From contig OX457071.1 in the NCBI GenBank assembly GCA_949752795.1, positions 76,907,983 through 76,971,982 on the forward strand: a stretch of DNA of 64,000 bases. Direction: 5' to 3'. The position numbers and the translations under genes were made by a program. Shown here one piece after another: positions 12,454 through 25,654 of this stretch. The notes beneath the pieces were generated by a model. The model was not told the DNA's origin. It saw only the letters and a program-made list of their open reading frames with translations, and did not search any database. This DNA comes from Hyperoodon ampullatus (lineage: Eukaryota; Chordata; Mammalia; Artiodactyla; Ziphiidae). The stretch's first letter is position 1; each line of letters starts with the position of its first letter.

Positions 12454-13555
12454 CTTTAATAACAAATACTTAGTTGTACCTTGGGTGTTCATATTTCTTT
12501 AAATTTTGCTCTAAATCACATATCATTCTTATGTGCAATATCATAGAACAGAAGAGGAATGTTAAAAATAATTGAGCCCTTACATGTTACCTTACATTTT
12601 CTATAAGTAAAAGGAGACTCAAAGGTATTAAATGAGTCCATTAATTGTTGTTCTCTTATTTTAATCAAGATTTTAGTTTAAAGAAAAACCTTAACAGCAG
12701 TTAGATTTTTATGTGGTGGTATGAAATTGAATTTAGCTTATTTAGAGAGAAGCCTTTGTTTGACGGTGGTTGGCACCAATCTGGTGACAAACATCCAAAC
12801 CGCAATGCTTTTTAAGTGACATTTAAAAAGTAAAGCTTCATGAGTGCTAGCTTTGCAAATGGAAAGCTATAAAGTGACTACAAACATCTTACTGTAAGTC
12901 CAGTCAATTCTTCATCTTCATTGGGGTGTTTTTCCCCCCAGAAGACATTGTCTTGGACATCTAGGGGTAATCACACTTTTGAATACTTTTTAGGAAGAAA
13001 TTAGGCAGAAAGTACACAGCATCTTTTTTTGAAGTCTCGGATACCTAGGGTTTCAATGATCATTCTGTTCCTAAACTTCCCTCTTTTTTCTTTCCCAGAA
13101 CTCAATAGCCAATTATATAATCAAAAATATAAAATCAATAACAAGGCTCCCTTCAATCAACAATTTTTTAAACTAGCCCCTGGGGAGGACTAACCCTTAT
13201 TTCCTTAGGATCCTAAGTCTTTTCTTATCCCTTTGGTGTTTTTCCATTTTATATATTTTTCCCTCTCTAGACACAGTTATGTTTAGTAAATAATAATGCT
13301 CTTGTTTCTAAGTGTTTTTCCGACAGGATAAATTTACTTAAAGCGTACAGTCTTTCTACAGTATAGAAAGGCTGGGCATCACCTTTCTCTCTAAAATCCT
13401 TTCTTTAGTTAATAATATTCATCCCTAACTCTGACTGCTCTTCACAACTCCAAACATGCATTTTTCACCCCCTGCTGGACTTCCCTACATCAATGGTTCA
13501 AAAATACCAGAAGACCACAATAGACTCTCCATGGCCCCCTCACCACGTCCTTGCA
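12454..13555. other. Intergenic, nothing recognised
   Basis: AT-rich, apparently single-copy sequence. No exon or young repeat seen. Confidence 0.45.
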
Positions 13556-14282
13556 CGAGGCCCCTCCCGGGCACTCCGTTTTCCCTCCTCGTCAACATCC
13601 TGTCCGCTGCCAGGTTCTCGTGATTCTCCTTCCACCTGTGCCTCGATTTCCTCTGTTCTCCACATCCTCCACCCCTTTCCTAGGTCAGATCTTTACATCC
13701 TGACTCACGGACCGTTTCAACAGCTTCCCAACTGACCTTCTGGTCCTCCAGTGAGACACTTTGATGATTCTCCATTAAATATGGAATGACGTCCAAATAC
13801 TTCAATCTGGAATTCAAAGAAAGACCCTTGTCTTCTGGATCGTTCGACCTCTTTCCAGCCTTATTTCCACTTCACGTCCCTCTAACCACAACCTCCTGTC
13901 GCTCCTTCCCCCAGGACCTGCCCGCTCTGTATAAATCAACACCTTTGTCCTCGTATTCCGAGGACAACGTCCTTCAAGGAACAGCTCTAGCTGACACGCT
14001 CTCCATCCTGAGTTCCCAGTACAAACTCCTGACCTCTTCCAAGGCCCTCCCAGTCATTATCAACCCCTCTGTCCCCAAACATTTGAACCTGGATTGCAGC
14101 ATTTATCACATTTTACCTTATATCATAGTTATTTATATCTGAGTCTTTCTCCCACCAAACCGGAAACTTCCCGAAAGCAGGACTATGTCCTAGTTATTTC
14201 TGCATCATCCACAAATTCTAGCAAAATCCTTTATTCATAGTGGGTGCTTTACAAATATTTGTAAGAGGAATGGACAAACGTT
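13556..14282 (+). mobile_element. L2 (LINE-2) 3' region
   Basis: Pyrimidine-rich text with the order typical of L2 3' ends: 'cagcttcccaactgaccttc', then 'cctctttccagccttatttc', ending in 'agtgggtgctttacaaatat' followed by 'ttgtaagaggaatgg'. Open frames here (13786-14142) are remnants of the degraded element. Confidence 0.7.
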
Positions 14283-14970
14283 TCACAAAAATCAGAGTAG
14301 ATTAACCTATAATATGAGTCAGCCCTTTAGGAAATGTTAAGAGAAGATGCCCTGTTTTATAAATGTCTTATGTCTATGTATTGATTAACAAGATACTGTA
14401 TGTTGCTACTGTGTGCTATGGAAATTAGTAAGACAGGAGAAAAGAGAAAATTGGTTGAGAAAATCAGTTCCACCAAAACTTGGTTGAAGGCCAACGTAAT
14501 GAAATTTACAAACCCTGCGCTATGATTTGTGCTCAGAATGCTGGATTAAACACTTATAACCTAATGGGGAATACGCTAGTGTCCCTCGGAAGTTCTTTGG
14601 TCACATAATATATTTCTTCTTTGCTTTGGGGCTCAAAGGAAAGGGGTGACAGAGAGACTGAATGGAGAAGGGATGAGGCGAGGGCAGAGGAGGGCAGAGC
14701 ACAGGGTAGGAGGAGAGAACGACGGGCAGACGTGAGTTACAGCCCGCTCGGCGTCCGCGTGCTCAGCACTCTGCCCTCTGGGCCCCGGCAGTCTTTGATC
14801 TTCTTCACGGCTCGTCCCATCTGCTCCCTAGAGAAGCTGGAAGGACCAAGGGTCAGAGCAATGTTCCTTCTTCTCTCGTCGAACTTCAGGCTCTCCCTGG
14901 AGCCCTGCTTCCTTGCTGCTTTTACTGGGGCTAAAATCAACGACCTGCGTGTATACATCTGTGTGTCTGT
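14283..14970. other. Intergenic, nothing recognised
   Basis: Includes a purine-rich patch at 14630-14730. No gene features seen. Confidence 0.45.
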
Positions 14971-15438
14971 ATTTAAACGGACTGCGGTGGGTGAATTGTG
15001 TCCTCCGAGAAGATGCTCCAGTCCTGGCAAGCGTGACCTTATTTGGAAATAGTCCTTGCAGATGTAATCAAGTTAAGATGAGGTCATAGCGGACTAAAAT
15101 GGACCCTAACCCAGGGACTGGTGCCTTTGTCAGAGAAAAGAGAAGGAGGTTTGGACACGGACACACAGACACACACAGACGGAAGACAGCACGTGATGAT
15201 GGAGGCACAGGTTGGAGGATGCGGCTGTAAGCCCAGGAGTGCTGAGGATTCCCAGCAGCCACTCCGTGGGAAGAGGCAAGAAGGATTCTTCCCTGGAGCC
15301 TTCAGAGAGAGCACGGCCCTGCTGACACCTTGATTTCAGACTTCTGGCCTCCAGAAGCATGAGAGAACGTGTTTCTTATGTTTGAAGCCCCCCAGTTTGT
15401 GGTAATTTACTATGGCAGCCCTAGGAAACTGATACAGG
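14971..15438 (+). repeat. Old mammalian interspersed repeat (family unassigned)
   Basis: Contains 'gaccttatttggaaatagtc', 'gcagatgtaatcaagttaag', 'ccctgctgacaccttgattt', 'cttctggcctccagaagcat' and the terminal 'ggcagccctaggaaactgat'. This block order is very common in mammalian genomes. I recognise it as dispersed but cannot say whether it is an LTR or an old L1 3' end. A short (ACAC)n tract lies at 15165. Confidence 0.65.
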
Positions 15439-16214
15439 CCCTAAGGATGCTAAGTCCTCAGAGGGGATCTCAGACCCGAGGAGAACGCTATAAACGTTCT
15501 CTCCTCCTAAGATCAAACTTAATCCACTTGCCCAGATGGTTAGAGTGTGGTTTGCTCCACTTAGAACAGATTTTGTAATATTAAGTTCCGGCTGGGAAAT
15601 TTCATTTTATTACTGTTTAAAATCTCAACCAGGAGAAAGAAGCTGTCTTGGGAGAAGAGAAGAAAGAAGAAGAATTAACAGATGCCTAGCACCTAGGAGG
15701 TATTTAATAAACACTCGTCAAATGAATGAGTGAAGTGAGTGGAAAGAGAATTATCAGAAAACGTTGTAAGACATAAAGGCAGAACCTCTGATCCACCAGC
15801 CTAAAGAGCTTTCACAAGTTAATCGGAGTTACACGAGAACATGGGCTTACGACTGGGCGTGGGGGACCCCCAAAGTCAAGAGCAGTTTACGCAGCATAAA
15901 CTACGTGTAAAGCAATACACGACAGCACTGCAGAAAGCACTATACGGTCAGGGAAAGAAAATATTTTCTAAGTGGATGGGTTCCGTCGTGTGTACCCATT
16001 GCTCAGGAAAAAAATGTAAAAAGTCAAAATAATTGGTTATGATGTGAGCAACTCATTTTATCCTTCTTCTCCCTTCCCCCCAAACTAAACCTGCCCCATT
16101 CCACTACCCTGCTCTCCAGCTGAAATGCTGTCCTTGAGCAATCTCTGTCTAGTTGACGTTTCTTTGATAACGTCCAGCCACCACACGAATCAAGCTTTTC
16201 TTTCCTTTTTTGCC
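15439..16214. other. Intergenic, nothing recognised
   Basis: No recognisable element or exon. Confidence 0.45.
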
Positions 16215-16412
16215 CCTTGTGTCCAACAGAACTTTCTGGGATGACGAAAATGTCCTGTATCCGCACCGCTATCCCACACAGTAGGCACTAACCATGTGTG
16301 TGCCTGAAATGTACCCAGAGCAACTGCAGAACTGAATTTACATTTTTCATTTAATGCTAATTAAATAGCCACAAGTGGCCCGTGTCTCCTGTACGGGACA
16401 GCACAGCTCTGG
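16215..16412. mobile_element. MER20-like hAT-Charlie element
   Basis: Begins 'ccaacagaactttctgggat', contains gtaggcactaaccatgtgtg and 'taaatagccacaagtggccc', and ends 'gtacgggacagcacagctct'. This is the ordered signature of MER20, a non-coding hAT relic about 220 bp long. Confidence 0.75.
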
Positions 16413-17014
16413 ACTATTTTTGAGAGAATCCCAGGCTTTTTCATGGCTTTCATCTCCTGCTTCCTCACTCTGAAGCTCCCCGGTCTAACCAGGAGACAGT
16501 GAATAGCCATCCATCTGCACACACTCTGCCTACCGGCCTCGCGATCTGCAGAATGTCCCCAGTCAGTGAAGAGGTGGCCTGCCCCTGCCCTGCCTGTGAA
16601 GGGGCGAGTTTGGGGGGAGTTGATGAAGTTGCAAAGAAACCCACCATCCAGCCATTGGGATAATCCATTACTGAAAGGAATTTTATCACGAGACTGAATG
16701 ATCCGGTTCCTCTTGGAATTTCCATCTGGTATTTGCAATGACCTGTGATGACAGGTAGTTGGCATTTCTTAACAGCTACTATGTACAGAGTGATTTTCTA
16801 GACACTCTATAAAAAGTAAAAAAAGGAGCTGGCCAGGAGGGACGTTCAGCGAATTGGGAAAAATCTATCACTCAGAAAGAAATAATATACATTTTTAAAA
16901 AATCAGATGAATTCAAGTTATATTTATTGTTGTCTTACTTCTGTTCATTTGTCTCATCTACTGCTGTAAGTGGGAGTTCTCTAAAGGCAGGAAACTTTCC
17001 AAGGGTGGTAGGGT
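16413..17014. other. Intergenic, nothing recognised
   Basis: No exon or repeat recognised. Minus-strand frames at 16361-16765 overlap the MER20 relic and look spurious. Confidence 0.45.
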
Positions 17015-17180
17015 CTTCCATGCTCAGTCTTAACCCTGCTGGTCAGGCTGCATCAGAATCTCTAGTGAGCTTGTTAGAAATGCAAGCTCCACCTCATTCC
17101 TGCAGAAACTGACCTGCATTTTAACAAGACATCCCAGTCATTTGTTTGCACATTACAGTAAAAAAGCACTGATCTAAACT
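17015..17180 (-). mobile_element. MER5A-like hAT-Charlie element
   Basis: Contains 'cagaatctctagtgagcttg', 'ttagaaatgcaagctccacc', 'cattttaacaagacatccca' and aaaaaagcactgatc, in the order of a MER5A relic. Confidence 0.65.
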
Positions 17181-17319
17181 ATTCAGAATTGTCCACACTG
17201 ATGCCACTAAATATTTGTTCTTATTAGAAAAATGGTAATCGGCTGGTCTTCAGCCAGTATTATATTTGGGGGGATATTTAAATCATTTGTGAAAAGCTCA
17301 TCAATTGACTAATTAATGG

Positions 17320-17648
17320 TAATTTTATTTTATTTTCTTATTGACGTATAGTTGATTTACAATGTTGTGTTAGTTTCAGGTGTACAGAAGAGTGATTCAG
17401 TTATACATATATATGTCTTCTTTTTCAGATTCTTTTCCCATGTAGGTTATCACAAGATATTGAATAGAGTTCCCTGAGCTATACAGTAGGTCCTTGTTGA
17501 TTATCTATTTTATATATAGTAGTGTGTATGTTAATCTCAAACTCCTAATTTATCCGTTCCCCCTTCCCCCTTTGGTAACCATAAGTTTGTTTTCTATGTC
17601 TGTGAGTCTGTTTATGTTTTGTAAATAAGTTCATTTGTCGTCATTTAA
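17320..17648 (-). mobile_element. L1 3'-UTR fragment, antisense
   Basis: Contains 'tgacgtatagttgatttaca', 'gctatacagtaggtccttgt' and 'tgtgagtctgtttatgtttt', matching the L1 antisense segment at 46831-47625 in content and order. It is a truncated 3' piece without coding sequence. Confidence 0.85.
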
Positions 17649-20485
17649 ATTTGAGAAGTAGTATATTGTTGTGAGAAGGGTGCTCCACTGAGACTAGAAA
17701 ACCTGAACTTTTTATTCTTGATGCCATCCTTATTTTGTGCTACAACTTTGGGCAAGCCATTTATTTTGTTAGGTTTCAGTTATTTTGTTTTTGTTGTTTC
17801 ATTACTCTTCATCTAAATATATGAAACTAGGGTTTTCTCCTTGTTGCTCTCAAACTGGGACCCGCAGTCTCTTTGGAAGTTCACAAGAGTAGTGATCAGA
17901 CCTCAAATGGTCTCTTGTATCTAAAGAGCTTGACGCTGAAGTCACATGTCTAAGCCCAGTAGGGTCACCCAGAACTTACTCTTCGCCACAACATCTTCAT
18001 GGCCACCCAGGTTAATGTCAAGAGTTAAGCTGTCTCAGACATAGGAGAAATTCTCTCATTTTATAAGCCTTCCAGAATTACTACAGGAGTGATATTTAAC
18101 AGTCTCCACTGTAAAAGAACCTAAATCCTGCCATCCTTAAGCTGTAGTTTGAGCCTGATTTCTCAGAGTCATGGGGATTAGGGTCAGCAAGCCCCCTTCT
18201 TCGAACGGGGCCCTTCACAGATCCCTTACCCGGATTAGCTGGCCGTCAGGGGGCCAAGCCCTCGGGGACAAGCGCTTGTGGGGGGCGGGAGGTCACGGAA
18301 GGAGGACGGAGAATAAGACAGAAATGTGGTGCCCCACTTCGCGGGGGTGCCCAAGGTCAGAGGCCTTCCAAATCAAAGACAAAAAGGAGGCTGGACCCAG
18401 GGCTTCTCACTCCCGCTCTGTGGCTTGTCTGTCTTCCCTGGGATTTACCATGAATTGGAAGCCTTTTTTTTTTTTTTCTTTTGGTCCAGCTTCAGTGATT
18501 TCATACAGTCAGTACTTTGTAAAATCGAAAGCAGATCTGTCTCCAGTAGGGATACCTGAAAATGTTCCAGTCCCTCAATGTTCTAGGGACTTGGGGCTAT
18601 ATTTAGACACCACACTGCATTTCAGAGAAAATGTGGTTTCCCTTGAAGGGTCTGTCACACAGCCCTTACTTAAAACAAACATACTTTCAAGTTAATAAAA
18701 ACTCTACCTGCCGAGGCAGCGAATCTGGCTATAATTAAAAGGGAGGAAACATTTAACACAAGAAAATGTGTTATTTGGTTAAAGCATAAATACAAAAACC
18801 CATTAAAGGTGATAGCAACATATAATTTGTATTGCTGTTTTTTATTTACCAAATAAGATGCTGGAAGAAAATTGTTTTAACTATTAACTTACTATATTCT
18901 AATAACTTTTTTAATGTTTCACATAGTGACTGCAGTGGAGCCTGTAAAAATAACTTTAAATTCCAATGTCAAGTGGAGCGTGAAGATTTGGTTTCATTTT
19001 CAAAACTGCTCTGTTGAGAAATACGCCCTAAAAAGCAATTCTCATTTTACCCCATTATAGCTCCGACAGCTGCAGGATGAATTATAAAATGTATTTAACC
19101 GAATCTGAAATTTAGAATTTTGATCTCTGAGGAAAGTATTTTTGAAGAATCTCACACATGCTAGAAAAAGGACTTAGGACTTTGATAAGGCTTCACAAAG
19201 AAAGAAGCACTGTGAAATTTTAACAAAGGGCACCTTTTTTATTTTACCAAGAATGCTTCAGATCTATACTATACAGTTTACTACTTTATATACTGTATTA
19301 TACATGGATAAGTAATCCTTCATTCCTGAATTTGACACCCTCTGGATGCATTATATTATCATTTACAAAAAGATACTTCACACAAACAAATTCAAACAAA
19401 CATTTGTTCACAAATAAGCAAATGTAACACACACACGCACACGCACACATACACACTACATAGTCATATATATTTGTCTTCTGGCAATTCACCCATGAAA
19501 ACCATGCTTTCAAACATCGTGTATCTTTCTGATGCTGCAGGTAGCTCTTTAAGGAGTTACCGTTAACAGGGACCCAGAGCCTTGGAGATTTTTCAGTGCC
19601 TACCCCAGGGGACATCACGGCCGTCCAAGGAATGAAGGAATTGTCTGCAGCACCTCCTTTGTGTCCTGGCGGCCGTTACTCTAGCTGAGCATAGCTGCTG
19701 TTCCACCTGACGTTGGCAGGTAGATACGGCTATTGTTAGACTTCTTCTTCACTCACTATGAAACTCATCATTGCTGTCATCTTTTTTGAAAAAAAATCAC
19801 AATGCAGCGTTTCAGTATCTGTTTCTCTGCAGCCATAGTGCTCTTGATATTTGCACTAGGGGAAACTATACTTAAACAATTCTTACATTAATAAAAAAAT
19901 GTCCCACGTACTATCTCACTACTTTTCTCCTTTTACTTCATAAAAAGGTATTTAATGAAATTTGTAAACACTACATTTCTGCCTGAATGTTATTATGCTT
20001 CTCAATATCTACATTTGAGTGAGAAACAAAATGTTTCTTACAAAAAGATTGTAATACACACTGAGATCATTGGAACTGAAATATAGAAAAGCATATATGT
20101 CACAAAATACATGTGCACCATATAAATATATCTACAGTTTGTCTGATCTTTAATCATTTAATATTATAATATCCCTTCTCCTAACTTCTGTTCCATTTAT
20201 TCCATCTGATTCCATTTTAAATTTAAAATGGAATTTTAAATCAACACATTTTTTGTGTTTTTTTAAATCAACACATATACTAACATCTTTATTAATCAAT
20301 CAACCAAGAAATATTTATTATGTGCTATTGGGAAGGCTACCAAAAACCTAGAAAACCTGTTACAAACTAGTCTATATTCTAACTGAAAAATAAGACAGAT
20401 AACTGTAAAAGTCTCCATATTTCTTAATGTGTTCATATCAACTTCTTTACCAACAAGTATTTGAGGTATTTAAAGAAACATTAAA
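17649..20485. other. Intergenic, AT-rich, nothing recognised
   Basis: A 2.8-kb stretch without CHR SINEs. It holds a small GC-rich patch at 18180-18430 and an (AC)n tract near 19430. The frame at 18171-18695 (+) has no recognisable domain. A perfect 26-nt palindrome lies at 20209-20234. Confidence 0.45.
20209..20234. repeat. Perfect 26-nt palindrome
   Basis: The sequence centred on 'ccattttaaatttaaaatgg' equals its own reverse complement over 26 nt. Two direct copies of 'ttttaaatcaacacat' follow within about 50 bp. Confidence 0.9.
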
Positions 20486-22000
20486 AGAGTGATTTATTTT
20501 TATTTTTTTAGCAAGAAAGTATGGCTCGCTGGCTCTCAACTCGTCAGCTCGGAGTGGATGGAAACCAGCTCCCCTGATGTAGCGCGGCCGGACCTGGTGG
20601 CCCAACGCCATCTCACTGCAGCTGCCTGCGTGGCCCCCGCAGAGGGAAACGCTGGGGTTTGGCGGATCTATGAGGTTGTCTTTCCCACCACTGGGAACGC
20701 TAAGCTGGGAGGCTGGACTTGCTCCAAGATGCACCAGACCTTCTGTTCTCAAAGGAGAGGGTATACACCACGGGTGACGCAGGAGCGAGATGTTAAAGCT
20801 CCCACGCGTCGTTTTCTTTCAGTCCAGCAAAAAGGTGGGAAGTCCCACAGTCCCTGTGTACGTGGCTCCGTGTCCCCCGGGCTCCTGCTTGGCTCTGCGA
20901 TAAAAGCCGCCCTTTCCATCCCCCGGAGGCAGTGGGCTTGCTTTCTGGGCACGGGGGCGCAGACCCGGGCTGGCTCGGTGACAGGTGGGACTCTACGTAA
21001 ATGTCACGGTGAGAATCCGGGCCACGAGGTCGGAAGCGCCGATCATGCGATGTGTCCCCACTGTCTTCATGCCACCCCAGGCCCCAGCCGTGGGCTCATA
21101 GCTCATCCACGTGGGACTGCGTGTAAGCAGCCGAGGGCAGCCACTGGCCCACAGAGACGCCACCAGCCAGCAGCCCTGCCAAGAGTCGGCCATCCTCAGC
21201 GTCACCCCAGCAATCCGAACAAACACGGCAGCCTCCGAGCCTTCCCCGCCCGGACTCAGCATTCACACCCTCCGTTTCCTGCTGCCTCTGCTCACTTGCC
21301 CCCCTGGCTCTGGACGGGTCTCCCACCCCAGGCCTCCTACTGAAGGCAGGTGGCCCTGCCAGCCCAGCCCTGCAAAACATCTCAGGCGCCCCAGGAGGCC
21401 CAGGGGACCCCCAAAGAGTAACAGCAAATCAGCCACTTGAGCTGGTGTGCAAGGTCAGAGGGCCCGGGGGAACCGGCAGGCCTGCCCCCCACCCCGTGGC
21501 TGTCTCCCTGAAGACAGGCCTCCACGGTCACCCCTTCCCCCAAGGAGCCCAGAAGCAGCCCCATCCTGCCCCTGTGCCAGCTCTTCTACAAACCAACGTC
21601 CGCGTCCTGAAGCCCACCCCCAAATGGGATGCTGCTCTGCACTTCTCTTCACAGACTCGGGTTATTGGCTCAAATTCTGAAGCTGTCCCCCTGGCGTGGC
21701 CAGGGCTGCTGGTTCTCAAGAGCCACCCGGCTTCTGCCCAGCTCCTCTTAGCCTCAGCGTCCCGGCCCTACCCTCCCCCAAGCACCCAAAGGTCACAGCT
21801 GAAGGCCTCACAACTGGCAGAGGTCACTGTGGTCACGGCCAGGAGGACATAGCCAGACCGAATCCCTCAAGGCCACCGGCGTCACCTCCCTGCCTACCAA
21901 GCAGGTCCCCGACATGCCCAGCCATCAGTCTGCTGTCTCACGATGATTTACTGGAGGTTCACTTGTCCCCCAGGCCCCACCCTCCCTGCCAGATCCGCAA
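20486..22000 (+). other. GC-rich block with a long open frame; function unknown
   Basis: The frame 20489-21343 (+) is open for 284 codons, the longest non-repeat-derived frame apart from an antisense frame over the MICU2 CpG island. It begins just before a good acceptor-like tract (tttatttttttag at about 20511). Composition turns sharply GC-rich here. The translated protein looks low in information (Pro/Ala/Gly/Arg-rich toward the end) and matches nothing I know, so coding status is doubtful. It could be a noncoding-RNA exon, an old GC-rich repeat, or simply stop-poor sequence. Confidence 0.25.
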
Positions 22001-22945
22001 TAAGTCCCAGCACCTTGGGATCAGCATCATCTCAGGGGAACCACTGAATGGTGACCATCTCCGTGTGTTTTTCTGAGTCCCTGGAGCACAAAAGAAACTC
22101 AGGAAACCAAGACAGAGAGAGAAGCTTCTGGAGAGACCTGAGATTCTGCTGTCAGATGACCGTCCTGCACCCTGCCGGCCTCCACTGGACAAGTCACCTA
22201 AGGCCACATGGTCACATAGCGTGGTAGCCTGAAGACAGAAAAAGAACAGATCTACCCTTGGGGGAAGGGAAAGCATAATGAAACTGAAATTTGTTTTATT
22301 GTGAAACAGTGAAAGTAGCAAAGCTTTTGCACTAACTTAACGCCTTAGTTTTTTACACAATGGAAGACATCTATGGTATTCTGGGTGTCTTGATCACATA
22401 AACACATATCACGGACTTGGAAATTTCTGCTGAAATCTTGCGATCAAAGAACATCCCGTTAGGTTTTTCATTCCTGTCCGTCTTCCCTTGCTCATCTGGA
22501 CAGACGTGTCATCTTCCTTAACTCTTCTTCAGTCACCATCTTTGATTTGCTTGAGATGTGTGGTTTACAGTTGAAAAAGGGCAGAGGAAAAAAAAGTGTT
22601 GATTTTCTTTCTTGGTGGAATATACAGAACTTTGGAGACATTATAAGTGATTTGAAAACAATCAAATATCCCGGACATGCACAGTCTGTTTCATAAATGT
22701 GCTCTCTGGAGAAAATCTTGCTTTTTGCAACTTCAGACGTTGTGCCATCATGCTTTCGCTAGTGCACTTCATCACACACAGACAGCTCTCCCAGGGATGT
22801 GGAAGTGTGACACACGCTTGTACAAGACTTTTCACTCACTCTTCTTCTCTCCACTCCTTGGTGTCCCCTAACTTCCCAGCATTTTTTTCTCGGTGAAGTT
22901 TTGTGTGTTCATTGGATTACAAACATTATTAAGAAATACAAAACA
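22001..22945. other. Intergenic, nothing recognised
   Basis: No exon or repeat recognised. Confidence 0.45.
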
Positions 22946-23300
22946 GGGACTTCCCTGGTGGCGCAGTGGTTAAGAATCCACCTGCCAATGCAGGGGACAC
23001 AGGTTTGAGCCCTGGTCTGGGAAGATCCCACATGCCACAGAGTAGCTAAGCCTGTGCACCACGACTACTGAGCCTGCGCTCTAGAGCCCACGAGCCACAA
23101 CTACTGAGCCCGCGCGCCACAACTACTGAAGCCTGTGTGCCTAGAGCCCGTGCTCTGCAACGAGAGAAGCCACTGCATTGAGAAGCCCGCGCACCGCAAC
23201 GAAGAGTAGTCACCACTCACTGCAGCTAGAGAAAGCCTGCACACAGCAACAAAGACCCAACGCAGCCAAAAATAAATAAACAAAATAAACTTAAAAAAAA
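22946..23300 (+). mobile_element. CHR-type SINE, long form
   Basis: Starts 'gggacttccctggtggcgca', with B-box region caggtttgagccctgg. It carries the extended body with repeated 'cacaactactgagcc' blocks, the 'aaagacccaacgcagccaaa' end and an AAATAAAC tail. The long form appears to be the older of the two CHR classes here, being more diverged. Confidence 0.93.
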
Positions 23301-24414
23301 TTATTTTAGAAAAAGATTTTGTAAGTTAATGAAGCCAATTTAATCACACCGATCTCACTAAAATAATATTAACAGTTTTAGAGAGAGCAAAACATTAATT
23401 GCACCTTAAATAATAAAATTTAAGTTTTATAAATACTATTTCATCTTTTATCTCACCATTTAAGTTTTTATTATGTGATTTTTAACATTTAGTTGTAAAT
23501 GTGTAGATTTGGGAAAAAACATACACAAATGGGGGTAACACACTTTCACAAGTTCTAAGCGTAGGGGCACAATCCAATGTGTGGAGACCCCTGCCCATAA
23601 CAGGGCACCATGGCGGCAGGCTGTGTCTGCATCTCTAAGAGGTGGCACTGTGCTTGGCATGGATTCTACACTCAGTATTATTTGCCAAACGAAAAAAAAA
23701 GCCACTCTGGAGTGGCATAGAGTGAGAATTTTAGAACTGGAAAAATAAACTGAAAGCAATCTCCTCATTTTCCAACCAGGAGACGGAGGTTTAGGAAGGT
23801 TAAATCGCACAGCTAATGGAAGTATGGTGAAAGAAATGTTTTAGGAAGATTGATCTGACATAGATCTATGGGCTGCTTCAGAGGAGAAAAAGAGTAGAAG
23901 CAACAGTCCGTGGTAAGAGACGACGGCGATCATCAAAGCCTGCAGTGACGAGAGTGTGAGCTGGGTGATGGGGAGGGAATGAGAAGCAGAGGAGGATCTG
24001 AAAGACGTTGAAAATGCAGCTCTCGGCACCGCTTCTTCACTGTCAGGAAGATTTCATCTTGACCTATTTCTACACATGCTGGTATCAATCACGATACCCA
24101 GATATTTTTACCCATGGCCCCAAGCTGCACAAAAAAGACATAATTAGCAATTCTTTTGACTCATCTAGGGCCTCTGAGGATGATTCATACCCTCTGCTAC
24201 ACAATTATCCACCATAAATATAGATTAACCTCTGTCTATTCCAAGCAATAGTTCTTTATAATGTCCATTCAAATACTGCTTATTACTGCAGGACTGAGTC
24301 CAACATCTTTAACTTATCTTTTGAGACCCTCCATATTTTTTTCTCCTCCACCTAAGACAATCAGTCTTAACACCCATTATTCTGTAATATAACAGTAAAT
24401 AATCTTTCAGAATC
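23301..24414. other. Intergenic, nothing definite
   Basis: AT-rich. Nothing recognised with confidence. Confidence 0.4.
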
Positions 24415-24425
24415 AGGATAGCAAT

Positions 24426-24638
24426 TTTTTTTTTTTTTTTTTTTTTGCGGTACGCGGGCCTCTCACTGTTGTGGCCTCTTCCGTTGCGGAACACAGGCTC
24501 CAGACGCGCAGGCTCAGCGGCCATGGCTCATGGGCCCAGCCGCCCCGCGGCATGTGGGATCCTCCCGGACCAGGGCACAAATCCGTGTCCCCTGCATCGG
24601 CAGGCGGACTCTCAACCACTGCACCACCAGGGAAGCCC
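24426..24638 (-). mobile_element. CHR-type SINE, short form, antisense
   Basis: Poly-T, then 'gcggtacgcgggcctctcac', through to 'ccaccagggaagccc'. The target-site duplication 'aggatagcaattttttt' is visible on both sides (from 24415 and from 24639), with no mismatch in the non-T part. This indicates a fairly young insertion. Confidence 0.96.
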
Positions 24639-24650
24639 AGGATAGCAATT

Positions 24651-25418
24651 TTTTTTAATCTTCCCCACACATGCTAGGATTAAAGATGCATTTGAGTTAA
24701 AAACTTCATGTTTTAAATGGAGATACGATAGAATAAATGCCTTCAATAAGAAAAGCTAGGTGATCTCTTTTGTTCAAGACCAGCAACCCAGAGAAAATCA
24801 AAGTCAGGTTGTAGGCAGGAAGGAAGATAATTTAGAGAAGTCCATGGGACAGTGGGCGAGAAAGGCCAGGATAAAATCTGGACAGGTAGAAGACAATCAC
24901 TGGGCAGAGAGGGTCTGAGCTGCAGAGGAGACCAGGCACGAGGTGGGTGGGGATGCCAGAAAGGAGGCGTGAATACCCCAAAGACAAACGTGTAGAGGGA
25001 TCAAGAGAGCTGACAAGCGGTCCATACATTGGTGGAGATGATTGCATGACCCCCTAATGGCCCTCAAGCTACTCCAGGGCAGCCCCGAACCAGCCCTTCT
25101 GCTCCAAGCCATGGAAACACCCACCATATCTACCTCGTGCCCAGGCTGTCAACCCTAGTGTTCCTCCAGTCTTGGAGGATTCTACCTGTAGCAACCCTTC
25201 TGGCTTCCCAAGTTCTAGATCGTCTCCCCGCTTCCCTAGATACCTTCCCCTCTATTCAAGCTCTTCCTCCTCTGTTCAGTACATAGTTCAATGCCATCCT
25301 GCATTGTTTTGAAATTCAGGCTTGGACTCTCCAGTGAAAGTAATGCCCCTGGAGCACAGTTTTTCTTCCATATAAATTTTGTCCCTCCTACAGAAAATGA
25401 GCACAGAGTAAGTGAATT
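24651..25418. other. Intergenic, nothing definite
   Basis: Minus-strand frames here have no recognisable domains. Confidence 0.4.
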
Positions 25419-25432
25419 AAGAATGATACTTT

Positions 25433-25640
25433 GGGGCTTCCCTGGTGGCGCAGTGGTTGAGAGTCTGCCTGCCGATGCAGGGGACACGGGTTCGTTCCCC
25501 GGTCCCGGAAGATCCCACATGCCATGGAGCGGCTGGGCCCATGAGACATGGTCGCTGAGCCTGCGCGTCCGGAGCCTGTGCTCTGCAACGGGAGAGGCCA
25601 CAACAGTGAGAGGCCCGCGTACGGCAAAAAAAAAAAAAAA
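25433..25640 (+). mobile_element. CHR-type SINE, short form
   Basis: Full-length copy flanked by a perfect 14-bp target-site duplication, aagaatgatacttt (25419-25432 and 25641-25654), with a poly-A of about 15 or more. Together with the antisense copy at 24426 it forms an inverted pair about 800 bp apart. Confidence 0.97.
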
Positions 25641-25654
25641 AAGAATGATACTTT

